Assembly (NCBI RefSeq): GCF_031432425.1
Contig: NZ_JAVKPH010000041.1
Coordinates: 1-25,641, forward strand
Source: Ruixingdingia sedimenti
GTDB taxonomy: Bacteria > Pseudomonadota > Alphaproteobacteria > Rhodobacterales > Rhodobacteraceae
Reading direction: 5' to 3'
DNA length: 25,641 nucleotides
Shown here in pieces: positions 1 through 7,993 of the stretch. A model generated the notes under the pieces. That model saw only the letters and a program-made list of their open reading frames with translations. It had not been told where the DNA came from and ran no database searches. Numbering within the stretch: the stretch's first letter is position 1; each line of letters opens with the position of its first letter. The position numbers were made by a program, and so were the translations under genes.

Positions 1-836
1 ACGCCTTCGAACCGCGTCCAGGCGTCCTGGCCGCCCTCGCGGACCGGTGTGGTAAGGGCTGCGTCCACGCAGGGTTTCTCGCGCGGCTCGGCGGTCGCCA
101 TGCCGACGCCGGGCATGGGCGGCATCTCGCCCGCGCGCTCGAGCATGTCGGCCAGATCGAACTCGAGATCGCTGCCTTCACGGATCAGGACGAGCCGTTC
201 CTGGCCGCCCTTGTGATAGACCGTGCCGGGGACGCGGATCGGCTGATGCGCCGAGCGGAAATGCAAGTCGCCGCCCACTTTCAGCGCGATCTCGCCGCGC
301 AGCTGGCAGAGCCGGTCGAGATCAAGGCCCTCCGCGGGCTCGGTCAGCTTCCACCAGACATGGAGCTTCGTCGCCCCCTCCGGCGTCCGCCCGCCGCTCT
401 CGACGATCAGGGTCGGCCTGCCGAGATGGAGGACGAGGTGATCGAGCTTGGCCGGGATGTCGCCCGCGTCCAGATCGACGACGACGCTCTGCATCTGCAG
501 GACATCGGCGGCACGCGCCTGTCCGGTTTCCGCGACCGTACCGGGAATGACATAGACCGCCGCTCCCTCGCGCGCGCCCCAGGCGGCGAAGGTGGCGAGT
601 TTGTCGGGCGCCGCGCCGTTCGCGTCGATCCAGATGTTGTGAGGCCGACCGTCCTTGCCCTGACCCTTGTCCACGAAGCCACGGACAGGGATCAGTCCCT
701 CGGAATAGCCAAAGACCACGTCGACGAAGCGCGCGATCTGCGCGGGATCCGGTTCCACGGCGAAGGGATCGGGCAGCGGTGCCGCGTCGTTGAAATCCCG
801 CCATGGATTGAAGTGGATGATCTTGTCGTCGCTCAT
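1..836 (-). CDS. RepB-like DNA primase, N-terminal part (runs off left edge)
   Basis: The frame is open from the ATG at 836 to the window edge, giving about 278 residues with no stop. Visible features are an acidic VVVDLDAGD motif near residue 120 (the paired Asp of archaeo-eukaryotic-type primases), then LHVWWKL with a His, and HQPIRVPGTVYHK, the basic C-terminal motif. This order matches the RepB-type primase domain of phages and plasmids, which synthesises primers for replication of the element. In such proteins a helicase/ATPase domain often follows and would lie outside the window. The ATG overlaps the TGA of the upstream nuclease gene (ATGA at 833-836), so the two are translationally coupled. 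It is the last visible gene of the leftward operon. The primase assignment rests on motif order and I am fairly sure of it; the full architecture cannot be seen. Confidence 0.75.
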   Translation of the reverse strand, partial: MSDDKIIHFNPWRDFNDAAPLPDPFAVEPDPAQIARFVDVVFGYSEGLIPVRGFVDKGQGKDGRPHNIWIDANGAAPDKLATFAAWGAREGAAVYVIPGTVAETGQARAADVLQMQSVVVDLDAGDIPAKLDHLVLHLGRPTLIVESGGRTPEGATKLHVWWKLTEPAEGLDLDRLCQLRGEIALKVGGDLHFRSAHQPIRVPGTVYHKGGQERLVLIREGSDLEFDLADMLERAGEMPPMPGVGMATAEPREKPCVDAALTTPVREGGQDAWTRFEG

Positions 837-1600
837 GCTGCCAACCCCCAGCACCGTTCGGCATGGGCGCAGAACCGGCATTCGAAGAAGTCGCGGCTGG
901 CGGCGATGCGGGGCAGCAGCTCGCCCGCGTCGGTGGCCTGCAGGATCCGCACCGCGCGGTCGGACATGCGCTGCGCCAGATCTGCATCGAAGGCGACCTG
1001 CTCGTGATGCAGTTCGGCCGTGTCCTTGTTGATCGCCGTGAACAGTGCCGGGGCCGAGGAAATGCCCGGCACCGAGGGCTCCATGTAGGCCTGATAAATC
1101 GCGATCTGTGCGGCATAGACGGGCTTGGAGACGGCGACCCCGTCCTTGACGCAGGCCCGCCAGTTCTTCGCGTTCATCGTCTTGCATTCCCAGAGCGCCG
1201 GGGTGCGAAGACCGAGCGCGGCCGGGGCGCCGGCGATGATCCCGTCGACATGGCCGCGGATGCGACCGCCCGCGACGGAAAAACCGAACTGCTCTCCATC
1301 AGGCCGGTTTCCCTTGCGGGTGTAGAGGTCGAGCCCCGCCGCCCGCAGCCAGCGGATCGCCAGATCCTCGAGCTGGTGACCGATCTCGAAGATCCGCAGA
1401 GTCTGCCCGCCGAAGTCCGAGCCCTCGTCCTTGGGCGCGCCTGCGAACTCGAACTGCAACGCGCGTTCGCAGGCATGTCCCAGACGGGACGCGCCGAGAT
1501 AGGTCCGGGGCGGCGTGGCCTCCCGCTCGGCGATCAGCGCGGCGTCGACCAGCGCGTTGATCCGCTCGGTCATGGAGGGGCGCGGGTTGAAATCCAGCAT
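833..1600 (-). CDS. Cas4/RecB-like PD-(D/E)XK nuclease with four cysteines
   Basis: A 255-residue protein with the PD-(D/E)XK nuclease signature: GHVDGII (Asp119), LWECK (Glu138, Lys140) and QIAIYQ (Gln165, Tyr169). One cysteine near the N-terminus (Cys44 in GHACER) and three at the C-terminus (Cys241, Cys244, Cys250) have the 1+3 spacing seen in Cas4/AddB-type iron-sulfur nucleases, so an Fe-S cluster is likely. The family degrades or trims DNA ends. Next to a helicase, a Sak4-like ATPase and a primase, it is probably the recombination exonuclease of the element. Its start overlaps the stop of the preceding gene by one base and its stop overlaps the primase ATG. No cas genes are present in the window, so a CRISPR role is not supported. 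Confidence 0.82.
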   Translation of the reverse strand: MLDFNPRPSMTERINALVDAALIAEREATPPRTYLGASRLGHACERALQFEFAGAPKDEGSDFGGQTLRIFEIGHQLEDLAIRWLRAAGLDLYTRKGNRPDGEQFGFSVAGGRIRGHVDGIIAGAPAALGLRTPALWECKTMNAKNWRACVKDGVAVSKPVYAAQIAIYQAYMEPSVPGISSAPALFTAINKDTAELHHEQVAFDADLAQRMSDRAVRILQATDAGELLPRIAASRDFFECRFCAHAERCWGLAA

Positions 1601-2028
1601 CAGAAAGGGATCTCCGCCTCGGCGGCGATCTCCGCCATCTCGGCGCGGAACGCCTCGACGGTCAGGACGATCAGCCGGTGCATGTCGTTCTGGGTCAGCT
1701 GGCCCAGCGGGCGGTCCCAGCCGATCCGCTCCATCTCGGGCGCAAGCGCGCGCATCACGGCCGGCAGCGCCTGAGTTTCCTCTTCGGTGAAATCGACCAT
1801 GCTCAGTCCTCTTTTCGCTTTGCGGGTGAAGGCCGCCTGGCAGCCCATGGAGCAGAACCAGCGGCGGTTGCGGGTTGGGCGCGGTCGGTGCGGATCGAAC
1901 CAGCCGAAGCCGCGCGCGCGGGATGTGCAGACGGCGCAGAGCACCGGCCGCAGATGCCAGAGGCGATCACGGCCCGGTCGATCCGCAGCCGCTGCGGACG
2001 GGGGTGCGATTTGCGCGACATGGCTCAC
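1600..2028 (-). CDS. Small zinc-finger protein, DUF6511-like
   Basis: A 142-residue protein with two Cys pairs, CAVC near residue 31 and CSMGC near residue 59, separated by an FGWFDPHRP segment. This looks like a treble-clef or zinc-ribbon fold and resembles the DUF6511 family from memory. The C-terminal half is acidic and helical. The GTG start at 2028 is preferred to the ATG at 2021 because the GTG overlaps the helicase stop as GTGA, the same coupling used through the rest of the operon. The function is unknown. Its place between the helicase and the nuclease suggests an accessory replication or recombination factor that binds DNA or protein. The gene is near certain; the family name is moderate. 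Confidence 0.7.
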   Translation of the reverse strand: MSHVAQIAPPSAAAADRPGRDRLWHLRPVLCAVCTSRARGFGWFDPHRPRPTRNRRWFCSMGCQAAFTRKAKRGLSMVDFTEEETQALPAVMRALAPEMERIGWDRPLGQLTQNDMHRLIVLTVEAFRAEMAEIAAEAEIPF

Positions 2029-3713
2029 GCGGCCCTCCCGATGTCCGGGCTGGCGCGGCCCACAAGTTGGCGAATCTCGCGCTTGTTGAAGCCGAAGGTC
2101 ATCAGAGCGGAGGCGCGGTACCGCGTCAGGCCGAAGTCATGGCGGCATTCGGGTGGCAGATACTGGAGCTGCTTCTCGGTGGCGGCCTGTGTCAGCCATC
2201 CCTTCGACTTGAATGCGCTCTCATCGGTCTCGTGGGTGTTCAGCCAGTCATCCGCCTGCGCCAGGCAGACCGGGCGTTCGCCCACCCCCAGCAAACGCGG
2301 CGTCTGGCCCTTGCCGCCGCCAACAGCGTGCCAGCGACCATCGAGGAAAAAGATGCCACCCCAGGCACTGAACCCGTTGGCCATCAGCGCCGCATCGTCG
2401 CCGAAGAGATCGACCCACGCGAAGCTGGACCGCTTCAGCAGGTCGATCTCGGTCATCATGAAGCCCGACAGCGGCGCGGCGGCCCCGCCTTCTCCCGCAT
2501 CCAGATCCTCGCGCGGGAACGCCTCGCCGCAGAGCGGGCATTCGGTGGCGGCCAGCGGGATCTCCGCCTCGCAGGCAGGACAGGTCTTGGTCGGCGCCTC
2601 GCCGGTTTCGGTCTTGCCGTCCAGATCGACATCCTGTTCCAGCGTGCCGTGGAGCAGGCTCGAGGTGCCGAAATCCAGCACGACGCAGTCGGTCTTGACG
2701 ATGCCGGGGTGTTCCTCGGGATCGACGGTGCGCAGGCCGCGCCCGACCATCTGGATCATCGTGGACTTGTAGGAGCTGGGGCGCAGCAGCACGACGCAGG
2801 AGGTGGGCGGGTGGTCCCATCCCTCGGTCAGCACCGCCACGTTGACCACGACGCGGATGCCGCCCGCCGCGTAGTCGGCGAGGATCGCCTTGCGCGTCTC
2901 GGCCGCAAGATCGCCGTGGATCAGCGCGGCGGAAACGCCCGCCTCCCTGAAGGCGTCGGTGACGTGTTCGGCGTGCGCGACGGTGGAGCAGAACACCACG
3001 GTCTGCCGGTCGCCCGCCTTTTCCTTCCAGTGGCGGATCACCTCGTCGGTGACGGGGGCGCGGTCCATGATGCCCGCCACCTCCGCCATGTCGAAATCCG
3101 ACATGGTCTTGCGGACCGAGCGCAGCTCGTCCTGCACGCCCACGTCGATGACGAAGGTGCGCGGCGGCACCAGGTGGCCCGAGGCGATCAGTTCGCCCAG
3201 CCGCACCTGATCGGCGACATTGTCGAAAACCTCGCGCAGACCCTTCTTGTCGCCCCGGTTCGGCGTCGCCGTGACCCCGAAGATGCGGGCATCGGGATTG
3301 GCCGCGCGTACCCGGTCGATGATGCGACGGTAGCTGTCGGCGACGGCATGGTGCGCCTCGTCTACGACCAGCAAGTCGAGGCGCGGCATGTCCGCGAGGT
3401 TAGGGGCCCGCGCCAGCGTCGGCACCATGGCGAAGGCGACCTGGCCACCCCAGGACTTCTCCGTGGCGTCGATCACCGATGTGGCGATGCCCGGCACCAC
3501 GCGCTGGAACTTGGCGCGGTTCTGCGCCGTCAACTCGTCGCGATGGGCCAGCACGCAGGCCTTCGCGCCGTCGCCGATCATCTCGCCGGTGACCGCCGAG
3601 AGCATGATGGTCTTGCCCGCGCCGGTGGGCGCCACGCCCAGCGTGTTGCCGCGGGAAGCGAGCGCAGCCACGCTGCGCTCGACGAAGGTCTTCTGGCGGG
3701 GGCGCAGACGCAT
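2025..3713 (-). CDS. Superfamily 2 DEAD/DEAH-type helicase
   Basis: A 562-residue protein with a complete set of SF2 motifs: Walker A GVAPTGAGKT (Lys34), DEAH box VVDEAHH (residues 118-121), motif III TAT (148-150), VVVNVAVLTEGWDHP (about 288-302, motif V region) and motif VI QMVGRGLR (321-328). A CPAC...CPLC zinc knuckle follows at 378-395, and then a C-terminal region of unknown fold. ATP-driven DNA unwinding or remodelling during element replication is the expected role. The ATG at 3713 follows a GGGGGAGA ribosome-binding site and lies 14 bases after the previous gene. Such helicases are common in phage and island replication modules, where they pair with PD-(D/E)XK nucleases like the one two genes downstream. 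Confidence 0.9.
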   Translation of the reverse strand: MRLRPRQKTFVERSVAALASRGNTLGVAPTGAGKTIMLSAVTGEMIGDGAKACVLAHRDELTAQNRAKFQRVVPGIATSVIDATEKSWGGQVAFAMVPTLARAPNLADMPRLDLLVVDEAHHAVADSYRRIIDRVRAANPDARIFGVTATPNRGDKKGLREVFDNVADQVRLGELIASGHLVPPRTFVIDVGVQDELRSVRKTMSDFDMAEVAGIMDRAPVTDEVIRHWKEKAGDRQTVVFCSTVAHAEHVTDAFREAGVSAALIHGDLAAETRKAILADYAAGGIRVVVNVAVLTEGWDHPPTSCVVLLRPSSYKSTMIQMVGRGLRTVDPEEHPGIVKTDCVVLDFGTSSLLHGTLEQDVDLDGKTETGEAPTKTCPACEAEIPLAATECPLCGEAFPREDLDAGEGGAAAPLSGFMMTEIDLLKRSSFAWVDLFGDDAALMANGFSAWGGIFFLDGRWHAVGGGKGQTPRLLGVGERPVCLAQADDWLNTHETDESAFKSKGWLTQAATEKQLQYLPPECRHDFGLTRYRASALMTFGFNKREIRQLVGRASPDIGRAA

Positions 3714-3727
3714 GGCCGGTCTCCCCC

Positions 3728-4357
3728 TTACTGCGCCCAGCTCGGCCGACCGGCGGCGCCGGGGGCGGACGCGGGCTGGCTGGGCTGATGTGCCGCTGCC
3801 GCAGGGGTGGGCTGCTGCGGGGCATGTCCGGCTGCACTCTGTCCGCCGAACTGCAGCGCCGCCGTCCCCATGACCTGCGGGTAATCGCGATGATCCGGCG
3901 TGACCGCGCTGCGGATCTCGTTCTTGTCGTCGCCGCTGGCGTCGGTGCCGATGTCGATGCGGGCGATGAACTCGATCCCGTCGAGATCGGCGAAGCCGTT
4001 GATGCGCCGCGCCGCCTGCGCCTCGGCCGACATGTCCTTGTCGGAAATCCCGCGGGCCGAGTTCAGCATTCCGCGCACGAGGCTGCGGCCCATGTTGGCC
4101 CAGTCGGGCCCCTTCGGGCTGTAGAGCCCGATCAGGGTGAAGATCTTGCGCCGGGCGTACTGGCCCTCGGTCACGGTGAATTCGCCGTTCAGATAGACAG
4201 CCCCGGTCGAGCCGCGCGTGGCATAGCCGCCGGTCCAGCCCTGCGAGGCATCATCGAAACCGCCGGGGCGGATGGTCAGGCGCACCTTGGCCAGCGTGCC
4301 CTTGGGGATCAGGTTGGTGTTGCTTTGCGCGTCGTTGAAATCGTTCCAGGAACCCAT
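3728..4357 (-). CDS. Phage-type protein, probable ssDNA-binding partner of the Sak4-like ATPase
   Basis: A 209-residue protein. Residues 1-165 are a compact, beta-rich domain (KVRLTIRPG, AVYLNGEFTVTEG, KIFTLIGLY). The last 45 residues are a disordered tail rich in Ala, Pro and Gln, as in many single-strand DNA-binding proteins, though without the classic acidic tip. The start at 4357 has a strong AAGGAGGT ribosome-binding site five bases upstream. It sits directly after the Sak4-like ATPase gene (19-base gap) and before the helicase. Sak4-family annealing proteins usually work with an SSB, and that context is the main reason for the proposed role. I do not recognise a named family with confidence, and it may instead be a DUF669-like phage protein. 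Confidence 0.55.
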   Translation of the reverse strand: MGSWNDFNDAQSNTNLIPKGTLAKVRLTIRPGGFDDASQGWTGGYATRGSTGAVYLNGEFTVTEGQYARRKIFTLIGLYSPKGPDWANMGRSLVRGMLNSARGISDKDMSAEAQAARRINGFADLDGIEFIARIDIGTDASGDDKNEIRSAVTPDHRDYPQVMGTAALQFGGQSAAGHAPQQPTPAAAAHQPSQPASAPGAAGRPSWAQ

Positions 4358-4376
4358 GGGGAACCTCCTTTTCTGA

Positions 4377-5255
4377 TCAGGATTGCGGTTGGGATGGGGC
4401 GTCAGCCGCCGGGTCGGCGGGTGGCGGGGTGTAGGTCAGGCGCTTGGGCGCTGGCGCGACGGGGGCGCGGATCTTTGTCATCAGGCGGCCGAGGTGAGGC
4501 TCCTCGACCTGATCCAGCCGGCCGGAGCGGTCCTTGGCCGGAAAGCCCCAGGGGTTGATCGTCTGGCAGACGAAGGCGCGATAGGGATCGCCATCGGCCT
4601 TCAGCTCCGCCATGGTGATCACCTCGTCGACGATCCCCGGCAGCTCCAACCCGGTCTTCGAGCCGTCGATCTGCGGCTGGAACACCTTGCGATTGAAGTC
4701 GTCGAGCTTTTCGTCGAGGATCCCGACGAACCAGACGTTCTTCGCCCGCGTGTGCTGGAGATGGGTGAGCCAGCCGATCATCTCGCGGCCGTGCAGCCCG
4801 TAGGCCCCGCGCACGTCCGGCTTGCCGGTCTTCTCCGACAGCGCCTCGGGCTGGCCCTTGCACCAGCCGAAGCACAGGCGCCCCGCCACGGTGATCGAAT
4901 CCACGAAGATCGTGTCGTAGCGGTCAAGCGCGGCCGGATCGCCGAAGCGGTCGCAGACCGCCTTGTAGTGCGCGGGGCTGTAGGGCTGCTCGTCGCGCAG
5001 CGCCGGGTTCGGGCCACCGATGAACACTGCGAAATCCCGGCATTCCGTCCAGGTTCGCGGCCGGATGCTGTCGCCCGCCCAGCCCTCAATTGCGAGATCG
5101 CCCGCCTCGAGATCCATGAACAGGGTCGTCGATGCGTTCAGGGTCCAGAGCAGCGAGGTCTTCCCGATGCCGGATTTGCCGAAGATGCAGCCCTTGATCC
5201 CACGCGGCTCGGCCAGCCGCTGGTCGGCGCTGATGATCGGAAGGCCGCCGGTCAT
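4377..5255 (-). CDS. Sak4-like RecA-fold ATPase (AAA_24), recombination
   Basis: A 292-residue P-loop ATPase. Walker A is GKSGIGKT (26-33), followed by LFMDLEAGD (about 45-53) and Walker B TIFVDS (115-120). The compact single-domain RecA-like core with a short Pro-rich tail fits the phage Sak4/AAA_24 family, whose members promote single-strand annealing together with an SSB. The frame is open further upstream, but the ATG at 5255 is preferred: it has an AGGAGGT site seven bases before it and overlaps the upstream stop as ATGA. It is probably the annealing or strand-exchange protein of the element, feeding the helicase, nuclease and primase encoded after it. A DNA-partitioning or packaging ATPase is less likely, given the neighbours. 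Confidence 0.75.
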   Translation of the reverse strand: MTGGLPIISADQRLAEPRGIKGCIFGKSGIGKTSLLWTLNASTTLFMDLEAGDLAIEGWAGDSIRPRTWTECRDFAVFIGGPNPALRDEQPYSPAHYKAVCDRFGDPAALDRYDTIFVDSITVAGRLCFGWCKGQPEALSEKTGKPDVRGAYGLHGREMIGWLTHLQHTRAKNVWFVGILDEKLDDFNRKVFQPQIDGSKTGLELPGIVDEVITMAELKADGDPYRAFVCQTINPWGFPAKDRSGRLDQVEEPHLGRLMTKIRAPVAPAPKRLTYTPPPADPAADAPSQPQS

Positions 5256-5734
5256 GCCAGCACCTCCTGACGCGCCTGCGCTGCATCCGGGTCGTTGCTG
5301 GTCACGGCCGCGAAGAGCGCATCGAGACGATCCGCCTCGTCGAGGCATTCCTTGCCCTTGCGGCGCATGAAACGCCGCGCGTCATCGAGCAGCTCGGGCT
5401 CGGCGATGAGGTGCGGGATGGCGACGTATTCCGCGGCGGACTCGACAAAGTAGGACTTCGAGCGCAGATCCTTCACCAGCGGCGCGAAGGACTCGCACAC
5501 GTCCGCGAAATCGGCCTGGCCCACAGCATCGTCCTGCGTGCGCAGGATCCGCTTCACCTCGGTGATGATGCCGGTCCGCAGCATCCGCAGCGCACCTTCC
5601 TGCCGCGCCTGGCTGCAGGTCAGCGGGAAGGCATCCTCCATCATGTCATCGGCGATTTTCGGGGCGTTGTTGCCAAGCTGCGAGGCAACCTCCCAGACAC
5701 GTTCGGCAAATGCCGCCGACTGGCTATCGAGCAT
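5252..5734 (-). CDS. Conserved small protein of unknown function (operon member)
   Basis: A 160-residue, predominantly helical and acidic protein, with no motif I recognise. The ATG at 5734 is chosen because it follows an AAGGAGT site at the right distance; the frame is open much further upstream, but that part is antisense or out of frame to the next gene. It overlaps the preceding gene by 11 bases and the Sak4-like gene by four. Its conserved-looking features are a helical repeat and three scattered cysteines. The position immediately before the Sak4-like ATPase suggests a replication or recombination accessory role, but no function can be assigned from sequence. Confidence 0.72.
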   Translation of the reverse strand: MLDSQSAAFAERVWEVASQLGNNAPKIADDMMEDAFPLTCSQARQEGALRMLRTGIITEVKRILRTQDDAVGQADFADVCESFAPLVKDLRSKSYFVESAAEYVAIPHLIAEPELLDDARRFMRRKGKECLDEADRLDALFAAVTSNDPDAAQARQEVLA

Positions 5735-6494
5735 CGAACCACTCCTTGATTGTCGTGAAAGCTGCAGACCCCTCGGCGATGGCCGTGGCATCGAGGTCGT
5801 GAAACGGGGTGTCCCTGGCCTCACGCATGCCCTTGCGGGCAAGGGCGAGGTTCTCGTCCGAGGCCCATTCGGCAAAGGCGCGGAACGTGCCGGTGACATG
5901 CCGCCACGCTGCCTGCTCGGGCGTCGGCGGGACGTAGAGGGGATTTCGCCGGCTGGCGGACCGCTGCGGGCGGAGCCCGCGCATTGCGGCGTCCACCACC
6001 ATCTTGCGCAGGGCCGCGCGTGTCGGTTCCTCACCGCGTTCGAGGCGGTCATCGAGGGCGCGACGAACGACGCCGGGGTCAGCGGCTTCGGCGTCTCTGA
6101 TCTGACGGGCCTCGTGGATCTCGTCGCGGCGCAAGCCGAGGTCGGCGGCGGTAGCAGGTGCGTTGTCATCTCCAACGCAGGTCCGCGAGCGCCCCATGAC
6201 CTCGCCCCGCGCCTGCGCGGCATCGTATTCGTCGGCCAGCCGACGCTTGGCGCGGGCCTCGATCTCGAGCGCGTGGGCCTGCGCGCGATGCGCTGCCGCG
6301 ACGAGATCGTCATGGGCGCTCTTGGCGCGCTGCAGCCGGGCGGCGCGTTTCGCCACGTCGTAGGCCAGCCCGGCGACCTCGCGCGCCTCGAGCACCTCGG
6401 CGGCGGTCTTCGCGCCTGAGAGCATGCTGGCCGCGCGGTCGATCAGGCTGGGCAGATCCTGAGATTGGGTCGATATCGGGGCGAGCGCCGTCAT
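5724..6494 (-). CDS. Helical protein of unknown function, coiled coil plus HTH-like region
   Basis: A 256-residue protein. Residues 30-95 are an Ala/Arg/Lys-rich helical stretch that looks like a coiled coil. Residues 110-170 (AADLGLRRDEIHEARQIRD and GVVRRALDDRLERGEEPT) look like a helix-turn-helix region of the kind seen in ParB-associated phage proteins. The rest contains a WRHVTGTFRAFAEW segment. The ATG at 6494 overlaps the preceding stop as ATGA, which fixes the start. A DNA-binding role is plausible; I cannot name a family. It belongs to the coupled leftward operon and shares its base composition. Confidence 0.7.
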   Translation of the reverse strand: MTALAPISTQSQDLPSLIDRAASMLSGAKTAAEVLEAREVAGLAYDVAKRAARLQRAKSAHDDLVAAAHRAQAHALEIEARAKRRLADEYDAAQARGEVMGRSRTCVGDDNAPATAADLGLRRDEIHEARQIRDAEAADPGVVRRALDDRLERGEEPTRAALRKMVVDAAMRGLRPQRSASRRNPLYVPPTPEQAAWRHVTGTFRAFAEWASDENLALARKGMREARDTPFHDLDATAIAEGSAAFTTIKEWFDAR

Positions 6495-7024
6495 TGATCG
6501 CCCCCCTGCGGGACGATCTCGATCTTCAGCGTGCCGGGACGGACGGTGCGCGCGGGCTCGAAACCGGCACGGATCGCATCGGGCCAGGCGGCGTATTTGC
6601 GCTCGGGCACCTTGAACGCGATGTCGACATACTGCGCGGGATCGTCCCCGGCGGCGGTGATGCGCTCGACCATGGCGGCGAGGCGATCCTGATCCCAATC
6701 GACCCGTTTCGGCAGATCGGCGACCACGGTGAAATCGCCGTCGTCGAAGCGGATCGTGCCCGTGTCCTTGCCCGCAGCCTGCCGCTCCTCGGCGGCGCGG
6801 GTGGCGTAGCGGACGGTCAGCGCACCATCGAGGCGGGCCTTCGCGGCCTTGGTCCGCGCCATGCGCTCGTCGATCTCGCGCTGCAGGATGGCCAACAACT
6901 CGACGGGCAACTGCGCGATGTCCTGCAGGCCGAGGCCGGGCAGGTCGTCGACGGTGGGGGTGTTCGCGGGGAACGGCATGTAAGGGTCTCCATGATCGGC
7001 AAAAATGGATTGGAAGGCGGTCAT
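6491..7024 (-). CDS. Phage-type conserved protein of unknown function
   Basis: A 177-residue protein. An N-terminal proline-rich segment is followed by a helical hairpin (about residues 40-80, REIDERMARTKAAKARLDG). A beta-rich domain follows, with the segments FTVVADLPKRVDWDQDRL and YVDIAFKVPERKYAAWP and an FEPARTVRPGTL ending. I recall this arrangement from unnamed phage replication-module proteins. Two starts are possible: GTG at 7027 (GTGA overlap) or ATG at 7024. The ATG is preferred because the AGGAGG site is seven bases away from it and only four from the GTG. No catalytic motif is visible and the function is unknown. Confidence 0.72.
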   Translation of the reverse strand: MTAFQSIFADHGDPYMPFPANTPTVDDLPGLGLQDIAQLPVELLAILQREIDERMARTKAAKARLDGALTVRYATRAAEERQAAGKDTGTIRFDDGDFTVVADLPKRVDWDQDRLAAMVERITAAGDDPAQYVDIAFKVPERKYAAWPDAIRAGFEPARTVRPGTLKIEIVPQGGDQ

Positions 7025-7377
7025 CACGCGGCCTCCTGCTCAGCCAGCAGGAGCGCGGACAGCGAGACGGCTGCGGCCTTCGGTTTGGGGCGGGCGACGG
7101 CGATGTAGGCGAACTGGTCGGGGCCCGTGCGCTCCTGCACCAGGTGCACGAGGCCCTGTTCGGCGGCCCAGAAGGCGCGCGACCCGAGCCGTGCCAGTTC
7201 CGCGCGCTGCTGATCCGGCAACCGGGCGAACATCGGGAAGATGTCGAGAACCAGAAAGCCGCGATGGTACTCGAGCCGGTCGCCCGGCACGGCCTGCGCC
7301 ACCCAGGCGCAGAACTCGATCTCGGTGAGCGCTCGGCGGGCGCGGACCGTGATGAAGGGGGTGGTGCCCATGAACAT
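7024..7377 (-). CDS. Small conserved protein of unknown function
   Basis: A 117-residue protein with an ATG at 7377 and a near-ideal AAAGGAGG ribosome-binding site six bases upstream, 22 bases after the sigma-like gene. It contains FCAWVAQAVPGDRLEYHRGFLVLDI fragments, then helices and a basic Ala-rich end. The stop overlaps the next gene's start by one base. I do not recognise the family. As the first gene after the sigma-like gene, it may be a regulator or an early element protein, but that is only context. Confidence 0.7.
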   Translation of the reverse strand: MFMGTTPFITVRARRALTEIEFCAWVAQAVPGDRLEYHRGFLVLDIFPMFARLPDQQRAELARLGSRAFWAAEQGLVHLVQERTGPDQFAYIAVARPKPKAAAVSLSALLLAEQEAA

Positions 7378-7399
7378 GATCTCCTCCTTTCGCCTCTAC

Positions 7400-7993
7400 T
7401 CAGGCCGCCGCGAGATCGTCCCAGGCGGGACCGAGACCGTGGGCGGTGAGGACGTGACGGAGATCGGCGAGGCGGCGGTAGAGCGCGGACCGGCTCCCGA
7501 AACCCTCGGCCGCGAGCGCGGTGACGGGGCGATGCGCCAGCGCCGCGCAGAAGCGGCGATCCTCGGCCGGCAGCCGCGCGAGGGCGGCCTGCAGAGCGTG
7601 GTGAAGTTCGGTGACGGCCGCCGCGCAACATGTCTGACCGTGCCAGGCGGCAAGCCCGTCGTCCTCGGTCAGCGTGTCCCCGACCGGCTCGCGGGTTCCG
7701 GCCAGGGGCACTTCGAGCGAGAGGAGCGACCCACCCTGCGCACGGCGCTGGCGGTGATGGCGCATCGCGATCCGCGAGGACTGGTTGCGCAGGACGATGT
7801 TGGCGAAGGCGCCGATGTTGCCGCGCGCGGGGTCGTAGGCGGGCAAGCGGCGCAGCAGATCGACCAGGAGGTCCTGCCCCAGATCCCCGCGCTCGCAGAC
7901 CGGCAGGCACAGCTTGCGCCGCAGCCGTTGCGCCGCCGCATCGGCCTCGCGGATGATGGTTTCAATGTCGTCGGGGGAAAGTTCGATCTGCAT
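7400..7993 (-). CDS. Sigma-70-family-like RNA polymerase sigma factor heading the replication operon
   Basis: A 197-residue protein with two helical domains. Residues 22-75 (GDLGQDLLVDLLRRLP, YDPARGNIGAFANIVLRN) match sigma region 2, the core-binding and -10-binding domain of ECF-type sigma factors. Residues 130-190 (ALARLPAEDRRF, GSRSALYRRLADLRHVL) resemble region 4, with an HTH for the -35 element. An ECF-like sigma factor would redirect RNA polymerase to its own promoters. Here it is the first gene of a phage-like operon, so it could drive this operon or late element genes. The ATG at 7993 has only a weak CCGAGG site. No anti-sigma gene adjoins it. The alternative is a sigma-derived DNA-binding regulator that no longer binds polymerase. 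Confidence 0.72.
   Translation of the reverse strand: MQIELSPDDIETIIREADAAAQRLRRKLCLPVCERGDLGQDLLVDLLRRLPAYDPARGNIGAFANIVLRNQSSRIAMRHHRQRRAQGGSLLSLEVPLAGTREPVGDTLTEDDGLAAWHGQTCCAAAVTELHHALQAALARLPAEDRRFCAALAHRPVTALAAEGFGSRSALYRRLADLRHVLTAHGLGPAWDDLAAA

Noticed and set aside
833..1600. Possible CRISPR link through the Cas4-like nuclease
   Set aside because: No repeat-spacer array or other cas gene was seen; the neighbours are phage replication genes.
5724..7910. 728-codon open frame on the minus strand
   Set aside because: Only the last 256 codons, from the ATG at 6494, read as a sensible protein. The upstream part is out of frame with three better-supported genes.
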